Shown one piece after another: positions 6,344 to 8,106 of a stretch of DNA of 8,106 nt. Numbering within the stretch: the first letter of the stretch is position 1; each line of letters starts with the position of its first letter. Origin of the DNA: an uncultured Bacteroidota bacterium (GTDB taxonomy: Bacteria > Bacteroidota > Bacteroidia > Chitinophagales > Saprospiraceae); NCBI GenBank assembly GCA_937952445.1, contig CALGAA010000357.1:1-8106 (forward strand). Reading direction: 5' to 3'. The position numbers and the translations under genes are program-made. The notes under the pieces were generated by a model. That model saw nothing but the letters and a program-made list of their open reading frames with translations, had not been told where the DNA came from and made no database searches.

Positions 6344-6588
6344 CCGCCCATCCTGCGTCATGATCACGACCAGTTTGTAAGCATCCTGAAGATCGACGCT
6401 GGAGTCCAGAATATTACCGAGCGAATAGACGGTATTGGTCCGATTGGAACCCGTCAGATCCGCTCCGATTTCCCCCCTTTGTTGTTCATTTTATGGCACG
6501 CCGCACAAGTTTTTTGAAACACCAGTTTCCCCGCCTCTGGTCGCCCTTCCGCAATCGCAACTTCGCCTCTACCACGGATCATGGCCAT
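6344..6588 (-). pseudogene. Remnant of a cytochrome c-like heme-binding domain (frameshifted and truncated)
   Basis: From an ATG at 6586-6588 the minus strand reads MAMIRGRGEVAIAEGRPEAG and then KLVFQKTCAACHKMNNKGG. It contains the c-type heme motif CAACH (6493-6507). This frame then shifts and hits TGA at 6454-6456. Adding one G to the six-G run (plus-strand C run at 6472-6477) restores KGGEIGADLTGSNRTN, then VYSLGNILDSSVDLQDAYK and VIMTQDGR. This order (CxxCH, GGxIGPDLTG-like, NILDxS, Y, DGR) matches the C-terminal heme-binding domain of Planctomycete/Bacteroidota cytochrome proteins (TIGR02603-like). After DGR (6344) the reading runs into the 30-bp repeats and a TAA at 6236-6238. Both the normal end of the domain and any large N-terminal sensor or enzyme part are missing. 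It begins 10 bases after the yjbQ stop. The frameshift could be a sequencing error, but the truncation cannot. Confidence 0.7.
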
Positions 6589-6598
6589 GTGTCAACGA

Positions 6599-7009
6599 TC
6601 AATAATACACCGTCGCCACCACCTTTCTTTCGTGTCGCTGGTTACGAAATTCGCAGTAGTAGATGCCCTGCCAGATGCCCAGATTGAGGCGGCCATCGGT
6701 GATCGGTATGGTCAGCGAGTGGCTGGTCAGTACGCTTTTGACATGAGCGGGCATATCGTCCGGCCCTTCGATGGTATGACGCAGTCCTGGAAAATGCTCA
6801 GGCACCAGGTGGTTGAACAATTGTTCGAAGTCCTCTAAAACGGTCGGATCGGCGTTCTCATTAATGCACAGCCCCGCTGACGTATGTTTCATGAATAAAT
6901 GCAGCAATCCCTGAGGCGGTAATTCCGGCAATTGATCAAGGATATGTGAGGTCACGATGTGAAACCCCCTGCCCAGAGCAGGGAGCGTTAATTCTTTCTG
7001 GGTAATCAT
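6599..7009 (-). CDS. yjbQ: YjbQ/UPF0047 family protein (secondary thiamine-phosphate synthase)
   Basis: This 136-residue protein is a full-length member of the YjbQ (UPF0047) family. It carries the family signature: GLLHLFMKHTSAGLCINENADP (34-55), then HTIEGPDDMPAHVKSVLTS (78-96), IPITDGRLNLGIWQGIYY (101-118) and CEFR (119-122). The conserved His42 and His88 lie in these blocks. Family members show weak thiamine-phosphate synthase activity in bacteria, hence the common annotation, but the physiological role is unsettled. It is small, cytoplasmic and without a signal peptide. Its ATG overlaps the TGA of the outer membrane protein gene (ATGA, 7006-7009), so the two are probably translationally coupled. 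There is no obvious metabolic link between the two products; the coupling seems to reflect operon structure. Confidence 0.95.
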   Translation of the reverse strand: MITQKELTLPALGRGFHIVTSHILDQLPELPPQGLLHLFMKHTSAGLCINENADPTVLEDFEQLFNHLVPEHFPGLRHTIEGPDDMPAHVKSVLTSHSLTIPITDGRLNLGIWQGIYYCEFRNQRHERKVVATVYY

Positions 7010-7818
7010 GGTCTTTGTTTAGAAATATCGGGACATTGAAGCCCTCCAAAAAAATACGAAACGCCTATACCGATGTAATTATAACTGTCATTGTTGACGC
7101 TATCCCCGCGTTGTTTGCCGACATAGCTCGTTTCGGTGGGATCCGAAAACAACGCGGCATGGGGGTCGTCGCGCAATGATTCAATAACCAGAAGGTCAGG
7201 ATAGGTCGTACTGACGTCGTCCAGGTAATCGGTTGCCAGAATTCGGGTACTTGCGATGATGGAAACGATCCAGCGGCTGTTGATGGCGTATTTAAATCCG
7301 CCGGACACAATCCCCGCAAAACTCGTCCTCATGTATTCTTCGCCGATGTTTTGTCCCTCGGTACCCAGGAACCGGAGCTCTCTGGTAATGCCCTGGTAGG
7401 TAGCTTTGGGATTGAACTTGAACAACCCCACCCCGGCACTAAGGAACGGCGTATAATATTTTTCACGATCCCCCGGTCGGAAAGCAAAAAAATTGAATTC
7501 CAATTCTGTTCCGATATCCCATACATTGGAGCGAAAGTTTAGTCCGCGGTTTTGCTGAAAATCATTGTCATAAAAGGTGTCATCCCCGTAGACATACAGG
7601 TAATTGAATCCCAATTTCCAGTTGATCCGCTCATTGAAGACATACTTGGCAAAAAGACCTCCACCGACACCTGGGTGTGTGATGTCGTAATCAGGATTGA
7701 GATCCCCAAAATAAATGGTCGGTCCGATCCATCCCCCGGCTTCGATCCCTTTCTGGGCAGAAGCATAGGTGGAAAACAGGCATAGAATCAGGGCAATGCT
7801 ATGTATGGAGTACTTCAA
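7006..7818 (-). CDS. DUF6089-type outer membrane beta-barrel protein
   Basis: The protein is predicted to sit in the outer membrane as a beta-barrel; its function is unknown. I place the start at a TTG (7816-7818), giving 270 residues with a textbook signal peptide MKYSIHSIALILCLFSTYASA and cleavage before Gln22. The in-frame ATG at 7899 would add 27 residues before the signal and overlap rlmN by 26 bases. After the signal come alternating barrel-like strands and DUF6089 landmarks: GPTIYFGDLNPDY, NRGLNFRSNVWDIGTELEFNF, YTPFLSAGVGLFKFNP, LGTEGQN, then SRWIVSIIASTRILATDYLDDVSTTYPD split between two strands, and NNDSYNYIGIGVSYFF. The short tail has one Cys (LQCPDISKQRP). An out-of-frame ATG (7827-7829) 11 bases upstream of the TTG opens only a 4-codon frame. 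The family is restricted, as far as I know, to Bacteroidota. It is start-stop coupled to yjbQ. Confidence 0.85.
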   Translation of the reverse strand: MKYSIHSIALILCLFSTYASAQKGIEAGGWIGPTIYFGDLNPDYDITHPGVGGGLFAKYVFNERINWKLGFNYLYVYGDDTFYDNDFQQNRGLNFRSNVWDIGTELEFNFFAFRPGDREKYYTPFLSAGVGLFKFNPKATYQGITRELRFLGTEGQNIGEEYMRTSFAGIVSGGFKYAINSRWIVSIIASTRILATDYLDDVSTTYPDLLVIESLRDDPHAALFSDPTETSYVGKQRGDSVNNDSYNYIGIGVSYFFGGLQCPDISKQRP

Positions 7819-7873
7819 TCTGAAAACATTTTTTGTTAAACGCCTTCGCTGTGGTTTGATTGTATGGTATGAG

Positions 7874-8106
7874 CTAATTCTTGTTGGCCAGTTGACCACA
7901 TGCAGCGTCGATGTCCTTCCCCCGGCTACGTCGAACGGTAACGGTCACCCGGCGCTCTGCCATCATTTTGACAAACCGGTCGATCCGTTCATCTGAGGAT
8001 TTCACCAGACTGACCCCGTCGACCGGATTGTATTCCAGCAGGTTGACGGTGACAGGAAACCATTTGCACAGTTCAGCCAGGGCATCAGCGTCTTCCGGAT
8101 GGTCAT
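7874..8106 (-). CDS. rlmN: 23S rRNA/tRNA adenine C2-methyltransferase RlmN, C-terminal part (partial)
   Basis: The last 77 codons, including the TAG stop (7874-7876), of a minus-strand gene enter from the right edge. RlmN is a radical-SAM enzyme that methylates C2 of A2503 in 23S rRNA and A37 in some tRNAs. The visible part starts DHPEDADALAELCKWFPVTV and has the family motif VNLLEYNPVDG, then SSDERIDRFVKMM, and ends RRSRGKDIDAACGQLANKN. The cysteine in AACGQL is the one that, in the Escherichia coli enzyme, carries the methyl group during catalysis. The CxxxCxxC iron-sulfur site would be in the missing N-terminal part. The gene ends 55 bases before the preferred start of the outer membrane protein gene, same strand, so co-transcription is likely. 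The identity is firm despite the partial length. Confidence 0.95.
   Translation of the reverse strand, partial: DHPEDADALAELCKWFPVTVNLLEYNPVDGVSLVKSSDERIDRFVKMMAERRVTVTVRRSRGKDIDAACGQLANKN

Noticed and set aside
6230..6517. Plus-strand frame of 95 codons with a Pro-rich 10-residue repeat
   Set aside because: The repeat is simply the 30-bp DNA repeat read in one frame, and the rest of the frame is antisense to the heme-domain remnant. No domain or start context supports it.

Overview
The window looks like chromosomal DNA from a member of the Bacteroidota, possibly a Saprospiria- or Chitinophagia-like lineage; the lineage is an inference. Reasons: a DUF6089-type outer membrane protein, a Bacteroidota-style coiled-coil lipoprotein, two matches to the TAnnTTTG promoter -7 element of this phylum, few clear Shine-Dalgarno sequences, and short GC-rich tandem repeats between genes.

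Layout. 1-70: a degenerate heptamer tandem repeat that abuts the stop codon of an RsuA/RluB-family 23S rRNA pseudouridine synthase (69-806, minus). Upstream of that gene, 32 bp away and on the same strand, is the replicative helicase dnaB (839-2347, minus), whose C-terminus carries an SSB-like acidic tip. 2348-3110 has no convincing gene: it holds the dnaB promoter, a very AT-rich stretch and several DnaA-box-like sites. 3111-3809 (minus) is a predicted lipoprotein with a C-terminal coiled coil. It is divergent, across 43 bp, from an ABC exporter pair of NatA/NatB type: ATPase 3853-4749 and permease 4758-6095, both plus. 6096-6598 is the convergent junction: a 14-bp palindrome, a 30-bp tandem repeat array (6221-6340) with an inverted copy at 6166-6183, and a frameshifted, truncated remnant of a cytochrome c-like heme-binding domain (6344-6588, minus). 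6599-7009 is yjbQ (minus), start-stop coupled to a DUF6089-type outer membrane protein (7006-7818, minus). The right edge holds the last 77 codons, including the stop, of rlmN (7874-8106, minus).

How the genes relate. The left block serves replication and ribosome maturation. The middle block is an envelope module: an ABC-2 type exporter beside a lipoprotein that probably shares its promoter region. The right block (rlmN, outer membrane protein, yjbQ, decayed heme protein) runs in one direction with short gaps and may be one transcript.

Most genes are conserved housekeeping or envelope genes. I found no new defence, mobile or biosynthetic system. The points most worth a second look are the heme-protein remnant cut off at a tandem repeat, the origin-like segment upstream of dnaB, and the SSB-like tail of DnaB.
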